Part shown: one piece after another, positions 8,183-16,748 of the stretch | Layout of the letters: the number at the start of each line of letters is the position of its first letter | Numbering within the stretch: position 1 is the stretch's first letter | From: Spirochaetales bacterium | GTDB taxonomy: Bacteria > Spirochaetota > Spirochaetia > DSM-2461 | NCBI GenBank assembly: GCA_022360655.1 | Contig: JAKSCK010000119.1 | Coordinates: forward strand, 1-47,865 | Direction: 5' to 3' | DNA: 47,865 nucleotides | The notes under the pieces: generated by a model | Database searches by the model: none | What the model saw: only the letters and a program-made list of their open reading frames with translations | Told to the model about the DNA's origin: nothing | Made by a program: the position numbers and the translations under genes

Positions 8183-11100
8183 CTAGGAACGAGTCGTACC
8201 ATCCCCCATGCAATGATGAAGGGTAAACTCTAAGGAATAGGGGCGAAAAGCCGGCATGCGATGCCGGAAAGGCAGACTCAACATTCCAGGAAGAGAACCA
8301 CCAACACCCCGTTGTTCTCGATCAATCCGCACGTGGACAATGTCATCTTTGCTCACCTCATGGCTGTGAGCAGCCTGTTCAAGGGATTCTCGTGACCATG
8401 GAGCAGCCGAGAAATTCAAATGTCCTTGGGAGGATTCAATGCGCAGAGCCCGTCCTCCATCTGAGAAGGCAACCCATCGCACCCCTCCCCGATTGCCACT
8501 TTCCTGAGGATGAAGATAAAGATGGCTCAGATGACTCACTGCATTGCGATACAATCCCACCAAAGCCCCACTTTGCCGATCACGATAGTTTTCCTGCGGC
8601 CCAAGGCCATACCAGGCCACCTCTTTTAATCGAGCAACAAAGGCGGCACGTGTACCAAAACGCACCATGGGTTTCCAGGGAATTCCACGAAGTTTCATCC
8701 TGACATGGCCATGAGAATCAAACGTGTAAGTAAGTGAGACCGTTCCCAAAAAACCGGAGATTTTGAAGGCAAATGTGATGATGAGAGAATCGTCTTTTTC
8801 CTCAATTTTCCAAGATTTCACCTGACGTTCACGCCCTGATGACTCCCAGCTTTTCCCATAGGTCCAATGGGCATATTGAGTTCCCCATTTTTCGAGTGTT
8901 GTTCTTAAGCCGCCTTCAGGAAGTGCATCTTTAAGAAAAACCACCAGGCCAAGCTGCTCATTATCTGTGGGTGCACGGTAAAAATCCGGTTCCCAGGCTT
9001 GGGCCAGCAAATTCCCACGCCCAAAATCCAACGCTTCCAAGGCTCCATTCTTCATGGAAAAGCGAGCCGCAAGCTGGGGAGAGGCCAGCATCAGATGCTC
9101 TTCATCTGCTTCATGATGCCATTCTCCCCGAGTTATTTTTTGCTTTGAATCATCAGGTTTCTTCCCAGAGTTTTGATCCTCACGATTCACCCGTAAATAA
9201 TCAAAAATGGCATCAGCTGGAACATCCTGCTGCGAAACTTCCGGTACTGGAATTTGCCGACGCCCAATCTCATAACCTGCAGGAGCCCATGGAAGGTCAT
9301 TTTTCAGTTTAAAAGAGAATGTGAGGAAACCTTCCCCTTTTCCAGGAAAGACATCCAAGCTTCGGTAGAGATGAACCAGACTTTTACTTCTGGGCTCAAC
9401 GGTTTTTCGCACCACGCCCTCAGCAACATTCTGCCCTTCGCGTTCCAGGGTCCAATGAATATCCAGTCCATCCAGACTGGCAAAAGATTGACGATTGATG
9501 AGTGCAACTTTTCCAGAAAGCACATCAATGGCCTCAACATCCACAGGGGCATAAAGTGATTTGAGCTCCTGGGCTTCTGGTGTGCTTTGACGGTCTGCAG
9601 TAAAGATTCCATTGGCACAGAAAATACCATCATGGTTCTTCTCTCCAAAATCTCCACCATAGCTTAGAACTGCATTTCCTTGATCATCCTTTTTCATGAG
9701 AGCTTGATCGGCAAAATCCCAAATGAATCCACCCGCAATATGGGGTGAAGACTCGATGAGATTCATATAATCTGAGAGTCCACCCAAGGAATTTCCCATG
9801 CAATGGGCAAATTCACAAAGAATGAACGGTTTATGCTTGTACTGCCTCGGTTTAATGGCCCACCCCAAAAGTTTGCCATCCCCTGGCGCAACACGCACGG
9901 ATTTGCGTCGAGCAATCCTCTTGAGGGTCTTCACACCGGGATACATTAAGCTGAACACATCTGAAACATTCAGCTGATGATCACCTTCGTAATGCACTGG
10001 ACGAGTGGAATCGAGGGCCCTCACAGCCTTCTTCATCTGATGGAAGGTTTTACCTCTTCCCGCTTCATTCCCAAGCGACCAGAGAAGAATCGAGGGATGG
10101 GATCGATGATTTCGAACCATTCGCTCCACTCGTTCCACACAGTTGTTCATCCATTCAGGACACGAAGCGGGAATGTGATTTCGCAACCCATGCGTTTCCA
10201 GGTTTGTTTCATCAATCACATAAAAACCTAGACGATCAGCAAGCTGATAGAACACCTCTGGATTCGGATAATGACTGCAACGAATGGCATTCACATTATG
10301 CTGTTTTAAGAGAATGAGATCGGCCTCAATTTGTTCATCCGGAAGAGCTTGTCCGTATTGAGGATGAATATCATGACGATTCACTCCCCGGAGTTTCACC
10401 GCCTCACCATTCACCGTGAGAACAGCCCCATGTGGACTGGGACGAATATCAATCTGCCGAAAACCAAATTCTAATCGCCGTACATCTAAAACCACATCAT
10501 GCTCATCAGAGAGTTCGACAACCAAGGTGTACAGATGCGGCGTTTCTGCCGTCCATCGTTGAGGAGATGAAACGGGTAACGAGAATTCAGCACACTGATC
10601 TACCAATTCCTGGGGACCACCCGAAGCATAAATATCCTGACTCCCATTCTCTCGAAGAGCCCAGCGAATGCGCCCTCCAGGACGTCCATTCTTTGCACAT
10701 AGGATGGTGAGATCAAATCGTGTATCGGCGGCCTCAAAACTACACCGAGGCCATACATCTTCTATCCCACCTGTAGGATGGAAGAGGAGAGAAACAGAAC
10801 GGATAAGGCCTGCCATGCGCCACATATCCTGATCCTCAAGATAGGCACCAGCACAACTCTGAAACACCTGGACATCCAGGGTATTCTCCTCATCAAAAAG
10901 GGCCTCTTGAAGAACAAATTCTGCTGGGGAATAACTATCCTGGGTATAGCCAATGTCTTTGCCGTTAAGAAAAACTCGTGCCGCTGATCGAATGCCCTCA
11001 AAGCGAAGATGAACATCCCCACCTTCCCTCCAAGAATCAGGAAGCGAGAACTGCCGACGATACCAGCCTACAGGATTCTGCTTTGGAGAAATGAAGGGAG

Positions 11101-11452
11101 GATGAGAAACATCGAAACTCTCCGGATAGGAAATATTGAGGTAGGAAGGGACATCATATCCCTGCATTTGCCAATTGCTTGGGACTGGAATGCTCTCCCA
11201 TCTTCCCTCTTGATGAAGTTGTTCAAGAGAGGGGACTTCAAGAGACGATGAAAACCAACGAAAACTCCATTCTCCATCAAGAGAAATATTCCGAGAGCCA
11301 TCATCTCCTGTCAAAGCTTCAGAAACACTGGAAAAGGCACTTCCCTGAAATCCTCCTGGCCTCTTATTGATTCCTGTCAAACGAGGATTTTGCCAGTCTT
11401 CCATCGTCTCAGCTGCATTCAAATTCTTTTTTCGTTGTCCAGGTTCACCCAT
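8183..11452 (-). CDS. lacZ: Beta-galactosidase, LacZ type (GH2)
   Basis: A 1089-aa glycoside hydrolase family 2 enzyme hydrolysing terminal beta-galactosides, about 65 residues longer than E. coli LacZ. The N-terminal part has 'WQNPRLTGINK' and 'PSNWQMQGYDVPSYLN', and the central TIM barrel has 'GVNRHDIHPQYG', 'RCSHYPN' and 'DETNLETHG'. The acid/base Glu463 is in 'LGNEAGRG' and the nucleophile Glu547 in 'ILCEFAHCMGNS'. A basic segment (about 509-540) between the two catalytic parts looks like an insertion. There is no signal peptide, so it is cytoplasmic. A GAGG sequence 7 bases upstream supports the start. No lactose permease or repressor gene lies nearby. Confidence 0.94.
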   Translation of the reverse strand: MGEPGQRKKNLNAAETMEDWQNPRLTGINKRPGGFQGSAFSSVSEALTGDDGSRNISLDGEWSFRWFSSSLEVPSLEQLHQEGRWESIPVPSNWQMQGYDVPSYLNISYPESFDVSHPPFISPKQNPVGWYRRQFSLPDSWREGGDVHLRFEGIRSAARVFLNGKDIGYTQDSYSPAEFVLQEALFDEENTLDVQVFQSCAGAYLEDQDMWRMAGLIRSVSLLFHPTGGIEDVWPRCSFEAADTRFDLTILCAKNGRPGGRIRWALRENGSQDIYASGGPQELVDQCAEFSLPVSSPQRWTAETPHLYTLVVELSDEHDVVLDVRRLEFGFRQIDIRPSPHGAVLTVNGEAVKLRGVNRHDIHPQYGQALPDEQIEADLILLKQHNVNAIRCSHYPNPEVFYQLADRLGFYVIDETNLETHGLRNHIPASCPEWMNNCVERVERMVRNHRSHPSILLWSLGNEAGRGKTFHQMKKAVRALDSTRPVHYEGDHQLNVSDVFSLMYPGVKTLKRIARRKSVRVAPGDGKLLGWAIKPRQYKHKPFILCEFAHCMGNSLGGLSDYMNLIESSPHIAGGFIWDFADQALMKKDDQGNAVLSYGGDFGEKNHDGIFCANGIFTADRQSTPEAQELKSLYAPVDVEAIDVLSGKVALINRQSFASLDGLDIHWTLEREGQNVAEGVVRKTVEPRSKSLVHLYRSLDVFPGKGEGFLTFSFKLKNDLPWAPAGYEIGRRQIPVPEVSQQDVPADAIFDYLRVNREDQNSGKKPDDSKQKITRGEWHHEADEEHLMLASPQLAARFSMKNGALEALDFGRGNLLAQAWEPDFYRAPTDNEQLGLVVFLKDALPEGGLRTTLEKWGTQYAHWTYGKSWESSGRERQVKSWKIEEKDDSLIITFAFKISGFLGTVSLTYTFDSHGHVRMKLRGIPWKPMVRFGTRAAFVARLKEVAWYGLGPQENYRDRQSGALVGLYRNAVSHLSHLYLHPQESGNRGGVRWVAFSDGGRALRIESSQGHLNFSAAPWSRESLEQAAHSHEVSKDDIVHVRIDREQRGVGGSLPGMLSLPFRHRMPAFRPYSLEFTLHHCMGDGTTRS

Positions 11453-11662
11453 GTTTCTGCCTCATGTCATGTACTCTTTTAGACCATAACATGCTCGCCC
11501 CCTTGGGCTCAAAGCTTCGGGGACAAGAAAACCACGGCTCTTGCTCGGCGGGGGTCATATCCATAAAATCCCAATAAGGCCTTTGGAACACGATATTCCG
11601 AAGGAGTCACTTCCCCGTAAAGTCGGCCGATGCTTTGTTCTCGGACCGCACAGGAGACATGA
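11453..11662. promoter_or_regulatory. Divergent lacZ/pgi promoter region with hairpins
   Basis: The 210-bp gap between lacZ (minus) and pgi (plus) must hold both promoters. It contains a hairpin, CCTTTGGAA at 11580-11588 with TTCCGAAGG at 11596-11604 (9 bp, one G-U). A GC-rich stretch at 11490-11550 has C-runs and G-runs that can pair. No convincing -35/-10 pair or operator was identified. The only open frame over it is a minus-strand one running back into pgi, which I do not accept as a gene. Confidence 0.35.
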
Positions 11663-13234
11663 ATGCCTGTAGAATGGAAGAATTTGGATTTAACGGAATC
11701 GTTTTCAAAACTTTCCCCCTCAAGCACCTCGCTTCGAAAGGATCTCACAGAAGAACGAACGAAAGAATGGACCATACCAGCAGGAGCAGGCTTGGACTTC
11801 TATTATGGTGCCAGCCTTGTGAGTGATAATGTCCTTCAACAGCTGAAAGCATTGGCTGAAGAGCAACAGCTCTCAGAGAAATACTCCATGCTGTTGAACG
11901 GGGAGCGCATCAATACCGGTGAGAACCGACGTGTTCTTCATCATCTCACCCGAGGACAGCTTGGAACAGATGTAACCGAAGATGGAGTCAACCTGGGGAC
12001 ATTCTACGCAGAACAAAAAAAACGTATTGCCCAATTTGCTTCCAAAGTGCATTCCGGCGAAATCAAAGGTTCCACAGGCAAAGCCTTTGACACTGTGGTT
12101 CAGATTGGTATTGGCGGTTCTGATCTTGGTCCACGGGCCATGTACTTGGCTCTTCGCCAGGTTGTGGAAACCAAACTCAATGCCCTCTTTGTTTCCAATG
12201 TTGATCCTGATGATGCCGCCGATGTTATCTCCCTGATTGATCCTGAACGCACCCTGTTCATCCTGGTTTCCAAAAGTGGAACAACCCAGGAAACCCTTGC
12301 CAACCGTGACCTCATCATTGAGCGCATGCAAGCTGTGGCGCCTTCTGGCTATGATGCTTCCCGTCACATGGTGGCCGTCACCAGCAAAACCAGCCCACTG
12401 GCTGGCTCCAAACAGGTTCTTGACTCCTTCTACATTGACGATTACATCGGTGGACGATATTCCTCCACCAGTGCCGTTGGTGGCGTGGTGCTGTCCCTAG
12501 CTCTGGGAAGTAATGTCTTTGAGGATTTCCTTTCTGGCGCCAATGAAGCCGATGCCATGGCCCAGGAGTCCAATCCTCTGAAAAATGCTGCCATGTTGGA
12601 TGCACTCATTGGTGTGTACAACCGCAACATTCTTGGGTTGCCCACAACGGCCGTTCTTCCCTACAGCCAAGCCCTCTCTCGATTCCCAGCCCATCTTCAA
12701 CAGTTGGACATGGAATCCAATGGTAAGAGTGTGAACCGACGGGGTGAAGCCGTGAATTACCCCACTGGCCCCATTGTCTTTGGTGAACCAGGAACCAATG
12801 GTCAGCACTCTTTCTATCAGTTGCTTCACCAGGGAACAGATGTGGTACCACTCCAGTTTATTGGTTTCCGTGATTCCCAAACTGGGGAAGATGTGGAAGT
12901 TGATGGTTCCACTAGCCAAACAAAACTGAAAGCCAATCTGGCAGCTCAAATCATAGCCTTTGCCAAAGGAAGTGCTCACGAGAATCCCAACAAGAACTTT
13001 GATGGTCAGCGCCCCTCCAGTCTCCTAGTGGCTGATCAGCTCACCCCACGAGTTCTGGGAGCCCTCCTTGCCCATTTTGAAAACAAGGTGATGTTCCAAG
13101 GCTTCTGCTGGAACATCAATTCCTTTGATCAAGAAGGGGTGCAATTAGGGAAAAAACTGGCCAATGCCGTTCTGGATGGAAGTGCCGAAGATGGTGCTTT
13201 GAAAGCCTTTGCGGCTCTGCTTGGAGTGTCCTAG
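11663..13234 (+). CDS. pgi: Glucose-6-phosphate isomerase
   Basis: This 523-aa enzyme interconverts glucose 6-phosphate and fructose 6-phosphate in glycolysis. The first SIS domain shows 'VVQIGIGGSDLGPRAMYLAL' and the phosphate-binding 'LVSKSGTTQET'. The family signature 'GGRYSSTSAVGG' and 'LQQLDMESNGKS' follow, and the C-terminal part 'PRVLGALLAHFENKVMFQG' includes the conserved arginine/glutamate region. Length is normal for the bacterial form. AGGAG six bases before ATG 11663 sets the start. It is divergent from lacZ and followed by a hairpin. Its grouping with LacZ, Pfk and GalE within 12 kb suggests a galactoside/glycolysis neighbourhood, though they are not one operon. Confidence 0.96.
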   Translation: MPVEWKNLDLTESFSKLSPSSTSLRKDLTEERTKEWTIPAGAGLDFYYGASLVSDNVLQQLKALAEEQQLSEKYSMLLNGERINTGENRRVLHHLTRGQLGTDVTEDGVNLGTFYAEQKKRIAQFASKVHSGEIKGSTGKAFDTVVQIGIGGSDLGPRAMYLALRQVVETKLNALFVSNVDPDDAADVISLIDPERTLFILVSKSGTTQETLANRDLIIERMQAVAPSGYDASRHMVAVTSKTSPLAGSKQVLDSFYIDDYIGGRYSSTSAVGGVVLSLALGSNVFEDFLSGANEADAMAQESNPLKNAAMLDALIGVYNRNILGLPTTAVLPYSQALSRFPAHLQQLDMESNGKSVNRRGEAVNYPTGPIVFGEPGTNGQHSFYQLLHQGTDVVPLQFIGFRDSQTGEDVEVDGSTSQTKLKANLAAQIIAFAKGSAHENPNKNFDGQRPSSLLVADQLTPRVLGALLAHFENKVMFQGFCWNINSFDQEGVQLGKKLANAVLDGSAEDGALKAFAALLGVS

Positions 13235-13247
13235 TTCTATCGACCAC

Positions 13248-13270
13248 CGCCCCGGGACACCGGGGCGATG
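13248..13270 (+). terminator. Hairpin after pgi (no U-tract)
   Basis: An 8-bp GC stem, CGCCCCGG at 13248-13255 with CCGGGGCG at 13260-13267, and a GACA loop begin 14 bases after the pgi stop. It is followed by ATGGTATG rather than T residues. It probably ends the pgi transcript, but without a U-tract this is inferred from position and stem strength. Confidence 0.5.
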
Positions 13271-13325
13271 GTATGTTAGGATGCCTTCATCACGCGTTTC
13301 TACGCCCAAGGATTCATAAACACAT

Positions 13326-14180
13326 ATGCCGCTTCACGACCGAACCGCCCTGCCCCTGGGTTTTTTGGGAACGGTCGTTCTGCTCGGGTTACTCCCCATC
13401 ACTCTGATGGCAGGGGAAAACTCCGTTGCAGCCGACATTGTCGCACCTCTGAGGGATGCCATTTATGCGCAGACCTTAGATGAACGCTCTCTTCGAGAGC
13501 TCCACCGCGACACCCTTGAACGCATTACCCAGAACATTCAGTCTCTCCAGGAATCAGCCCATGCCCGCGCCCTCGCTCATTATTATCTTGGACGCTATTA
13601 CCAGGCCCTAGAATCTCCAACCATTATGGCCGCTTACGCCGATGATCTGCGCCACGGCCGCTATCTGTCCTTACGGGGGTATTACACCCGTCGTAAGCAA
13701 GCCATGGAAGCCTACAGAATGGCTTGCCAGGAATCAGAAATCGTTCTGGATATGACAGATGATGCCGAAGCGCATCGTCTCCATGGCGAGATTCTGGGAC
13801 AAATGCTTTTTCTTGGCACCATTGGCGATTTGTTTGCCATTGGCACCCGTGCAAAAGATGAGGTAGACAAAGCCCTTTCTCTTGCCCCCAATGCCACCAA
13901 GATTCTCATTCAAGAGGCTTCAAGAATGGCCTACAGCCCTGATGGGTTTGGAGGAGATCGTGATGGAGCTCGAGAACTGTACCGGCAAGCTCTCCGAAAC
14001 AGTGATGGAGATCAAGAAGATTTCTTCAACATCTACTGTGGTTTTGCCATGGCTGCTTTCATGGAAAAAAACGATGATGAAGCCCTCGGGTGGTTCATCG
14101 AAGCCTCAACCCTCTATCCCCAGAATGTCTTTGCCCAAGGCATGATTCTCTATTTGGAAAACAATAAGGAAACCTCATGA
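13326..14180 (+). CDS. Exported TPR-like protein of unknown function
   Basis: A 284-aa protein with a signal peptide: hydrophobic stretch at residues 10-28 ('LGFLGTVVLLGLLPITLMA') ending near 'LMAGEN', so it is probably periplasmic. The rest is almost entirely helical, with TPR-like helix pairs such as 'AHARALAHYYLGRYYQAL', 'DKALSLAPNATKILIQEAS', 'GARELYRQAL' and 'DDEALGWFIEASTLYPQN'. TPR repeats normally mediate protein-protein contacts. The stop overlaps the glycosyltransferase start as ATGA, and the acyltransferase overlaps that in turn, so it probably serves the same lipid or glycan process. I recognise no specific family. Confidence 0.8.
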   Translation: MPLHDRTALPLGFLGTVVLLGLLPITLMAGENSVAADIVAPLRDAIYAQTLDERSLRELHRDTLERITQNIQSLQESAHARALAHYYLGRYYQALESPTIMAAYADDLRHGRYLSLRGYYTRRKQAMEAYRMACQESEIVLDMTDDAEAHRLHGEILGQMLFLGTIGDLFAIGTRAKDEVDKALSLAPNATKILIQEASRMAYSPDGFGGDRDGARELYRQALRNSDGDQEDFFNIYCGFAMAAFMEKNDDEALGWFIEASTLYPQNVFAQGMILYLENNKETS

Positions 14181-15298
14181 TCATCATCAGTGGCCTTGCC
14201 ATAGCCATTGGCGCCTACATGCTTCTGTTCACAGCGGCCAACATCCTCTATATGACCCGAATGGGTCGTTCTGAGCCCCTCCTTAACCACCCAAAAGTCT
14301 CTGTACTCATACCTGCTCGCAATGAAGCAGAACGAATCACACCAGCCTTGGCTGGTCTCCAAAATCAAGATTATCAAAACTTTGAAGTCATCATTCTTGA
14401 TGACAATTCTGACGATGCCACCTCTGAGGTGTGTCAGCAGGAGATTCAAGGCGATTCACGGTTTTCTCTCATCCAGGGACAGCCTCTTCCTCAAGGATGG
14501 AAGGGAAAACCCTATGCCATGGAGCAGCTACGGGAAAAAGCACAGGGGGAAATCCTGATTTACATTGATGCCGACATGAGACCAGGTCCTCATTTTGTGA
14601 CATGGACTGTGGAAAAGATGGTGGCACATCGTGTGGATTTTCTCTCTGGTTATGCTCAACACACCGCTCCAGATCAAAAAGAATACCTCTTGTATCCAGT
14701 CATGTACCTTGCCACGGCATTTCTTCTTCCTCTTTGGCTCTTTCGCCATACAAAAACCTATATGTTTTCCCATGCCATTGGTCAGTACTTCTGTGTGAAG
14801 CAAGAGGTTTTGAATCAAACACAAGGGTTCTATCCTGTAAAAGACAAAATCAATGAGGATATACAAATGGCCCGCCATCTCAAGGCCTGCGGTTTTCATC
14901 AAGTATTCCTTGATGCCAAAAAACACCTGAGTGGAAACATGTATGACTCCATGGAACACGCCAAAATGGGCATCATGCGCGTGGTGTATGAGTACTTTGA
15001 CAATCAGGTTTATCCCTTTGTATTCATGGGAGCCGTCATGTTCACTCTTCTTGTTCTCCCCCTTTTTCTTGCCCCCCTCGGAATACTCTTGGGAGAGCCA
15101 TGGGGAATTCGCTGCTTGATAGGCTGTGCTCTGGTGTTGATGGGGTGGTATGTCACCTTAGTCAATCGACAGCTTCCCTGGTGGACCGCTCTGCTATACC
15201 CCATCCATTTCACTTGGATCATCATCCTTTCAGTTCGCTCCATTCGACTCTCTAAACAAGGAAAGGGATATTCATGGAAAGGCCGTACCGTCCAGTAG
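14177..15298 (+). CDS. Membrane-associated GT2 family glycosyltransferase (CrtQ/HpnB-like)
   Basis: A 373-aa family 2 glycosyltransferase. An N-terminal membrane segment (about 3-25) precedes the GT-A domain: 'KVSVLIPARNEAERI', 'VIILDDNSDDAT', the DxD in 'IYIDADMRPGP' and the acceptor/base region 'INEDIQMARHLKACG'. Two or three membrane segments close the protein (about 280-360). This layout and 'GWKGKPYAMEQL' resemble CrtQ (staphyloxanthin glycosyltransferase) and hopanoid-associated HpnB. AAGGA lies six to ten bases upstream. It is coupled to the TPR gene (ATGA) and overlaps the acyltransferase by 25 bp, so synthesis of an acylated glycolipid is a reasonable guess. No carotenoid or hopanoid backbone genes are in the window, so the acceptor is unknown. 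Confidence 0.82.
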   Translation: MIIISGLAIAIGAYMLLFTAANILYMTRMGRSEPLLNHPKVSVLIPARNEAERITPALAGLQNQDYQNFEVIILDDNSDDATSEVCQQEIQGDSRFSLIQGQPLPQGWKGKPYAMEQLREKAQGEILIYIDADMRPGPHFVTWTVEKMVAHRVDFLSGYAQHTAPDQKEYLLYPVMYLATAFLLPLWLFRHTKTYMFSHAIGQYFCVKQEVLNQTQGFYPVKDKINEDIQMARHLKACGFHQVFLDAKKHLSGNMYDSMEHAKMGIMRVVYEYFDNQVYPFVFMGAVMFTLLVLPLFLAPLGILLGEPWGIRCLIGCALVLMGWYVTLVNRQLPWWTALLYPIHFTWIIILSVRSIRLSKQGKGYSWKGRTVQ

Positions 15299-16002
15299 TC
15301 GAAACTCCAATACAGCGCATTTTGCGTCTCATCACATTCCATCTCCTTTATCCCCTCTGCTGGATTTTGATCATCCCCATTCACAGACTGAAGATGAGAA
15401 ATCGCCACGTGTTCAACCAATGTCCAGAGGGGGGAATCACCGTGATGAATCACTGCGTTCACCTGGAATGGATGTTTGTATATCGGGCATTTTGGCCCCA
15501 ATGCCCCATCTTCACCATGGAACAGGAGAACATTCAAAGAAGAGACTGGGGATGGCTCAACCGTCTATTGGGAGCCATAGGTATTCCAAGAAACAATCCA
15601 ATGGCCATTTCAGCGGCTGTTGATGCCCAGCTCCAAAATCAGGGTTGGGTTCATTTTTTCCCAGAAGGGGTACTCACACTCCACAGCCAAAAACCACAGC
15701 CTTTTGTGTTGGGAGCAGCATGGTTTGCACTCAAAAATTCAAAGCCACTGGTGCCAATTGCGGAAAAGCTCACCTGGACTCGTTTCCATCAGTGGGTCAA
15801 ATGGTGGCCACCTAAAGTGGAATTGATCTTTGGTCCACCACTTTGGCCTCAAGAGTATGCGACCAAGGAGAAGCGCCTCCGAAATCAGGCTTTGGCAATG
15901 ACGGCAGATGCACAGCAGTGGATTCATTCCATATTAGAGAACAAGGATTGCCAAAAAACAATTCAAAGTCATCAGAAACAGGCGGTGGAATTTTCTGTAT
16001 AA
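15274..16002 (+). CDS. PlsC-like acyltransferase with HX4E motif
   Basis: A 242-aa 1-acylglycerol-3-phosphate acyltransferase-type protein with a hydrophobic anchor (about 17-37). Motif I reads 'NHCVHLEW': His60 is followed four residues later by Glu65 where the family normally has Asp (HX4D). Motif III 'FFPEGV' (129-132 FPEG) is intact, and 'PLVPIA' fits motif IV. The acyl donor and acceptor are unknown. It overlaps the glycosyltransferase gene, with its Shine-Dalgarno GGAAAGGG inside it. The pairing recalls the CrtQ/CrtO couple in which a glycosylated carotenoid is then acylated, but that is analogy only. Confidence 0.78.
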   Translation: MERPYRPVVETPIQRILRLITFHLLYPLCWILIIPIHRLKMRNRHVFNQCPEGGITVMNHCVHLEWMFVYRAFWPQCPIFTMEQENIQRRDWGWLNRLLGAIGIPRNNPMAISAAVDAQLQNQGWVHFFPEGVLTLHSQKPQPFVLGAAWFALKNSKPLVPIAEKLTWTRFHQWVKWWPPKVELIFGPPLWPQEYATKEKRLRNQALAMTADAQQWIHSILENKDCQKTIQSHQKQAVEFSV

Positions 16003-16018
16003 AAAGACGGGCAAAAGG

Positions 16019-16070
16019 AAAAAGATCAGGGCTTTTGATCACAATTTAAAACGCTCTGATCTTTTTCTTC
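16019..16070 (+). terminator. Hairpin terminator after the acyltransferase gene
   Basis: AAAAAGATCAG at 16019-16029 is complementary to CTGATCTTTTT at 16056-16066 (11 bp) around a 26-nt loop. A smaller alternative hairpin is GATCA/TGATC at the 5' arm. The 3' arm ends in T5 then CTTC, giving a partial U-tract. It lies about 17 bp after the stop. Confidence 0.5.
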
Positions 16071-16177
16071 AACCGAGGTTAAAGCATAAAATTTTCCGAT
16101 GTAAAATCCTGGTAAAACTGCACTTGAAATACAAACATCGAATTCTGCTGTGAGCTCAATTTAAAATACAATCAACT

Positions 16178-16692
16178 ATGAAGAAAACAAATTCCATCAT
16201 TCAACTTGGTCACCCCATTCTCAGAACCCAATGCGCAGAAGTCACAGTCTTTCATAAAAAACTCCAAAAAAAATTGAGATGATGGCCAATATACTTCACC
16301 AAGAAAATCATGGTGCAGCTCTCGCAGCACCTCAAGTTGGATTGAATAAAAGAATTGTGGTCATTGATTACATGAATGAGTACCGAGAACTCATCAATCC
16401 ACAGATTCTGGAATCAGAAGGCTCTCAGCTCGACGATGAAGGGTGTCTTTCTCTTCCAGGTCTCTGGGGAAAAGTCTGGCGAGCCAAAACAGTCACCATT
16501 ACCTACAAAGATAGAAATGGCCATGAATTCATCATCACGCGCGAGAATGAAATGGCAAGATGTCTGCAACATGAAATTGATCATCTCAATGGGATTCTCT
16601 TCATCGATCACCTTCAAGAAGGAGATTTAGAGGATTCAAGTGGACGGAAAATCCATGTAAAGAAAATACAAGAGCTTTCACGAAACAGCTGA
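16178..16692 (+). pseudogene. def: Peptide deformylase, reading frame broken at an A8 run
   Basis: The deformylase removes the formyl group from nascent proteins. From ATG 16178 the frame gives 'MKKTNSIIQLGHPILR', a normal deformylase N-terminus, but hits TGA at 16280-16282 just after eight A residues (16266-16273). The -1 frame then supplies the rest: 'GAALAAPQVG' (motif I), 'DEGCLSLPGLWG' (motif II with the metal-binding Cys) and 'QHEIDHLNG' (motif III with both His and the catalytic Glu). Joined, they give about 172 aa, normal for the family. All catalytic motifs survive, so this may be a recent mutation, a homopolymer error in the read, or slippage decoding. Restart at ATG 16279 or 16282 would lose the N-terminal strand. 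Confidence 0.8.
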
Positions 16693-16748
16693 AACCGCAA
16701 GGATATTCACTCTGGAAATCCTGACTCAGAATTTTGTATAGTCCATTT

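Noticed and set aside
11509-11775. 88-aa minus-strand ORF between lacZ and pgi
   Set aside because: It overlaps the start of pgi, has no ribosome binding site, and only its last part looks protein-like. It is kept as a finding, not as a gene.
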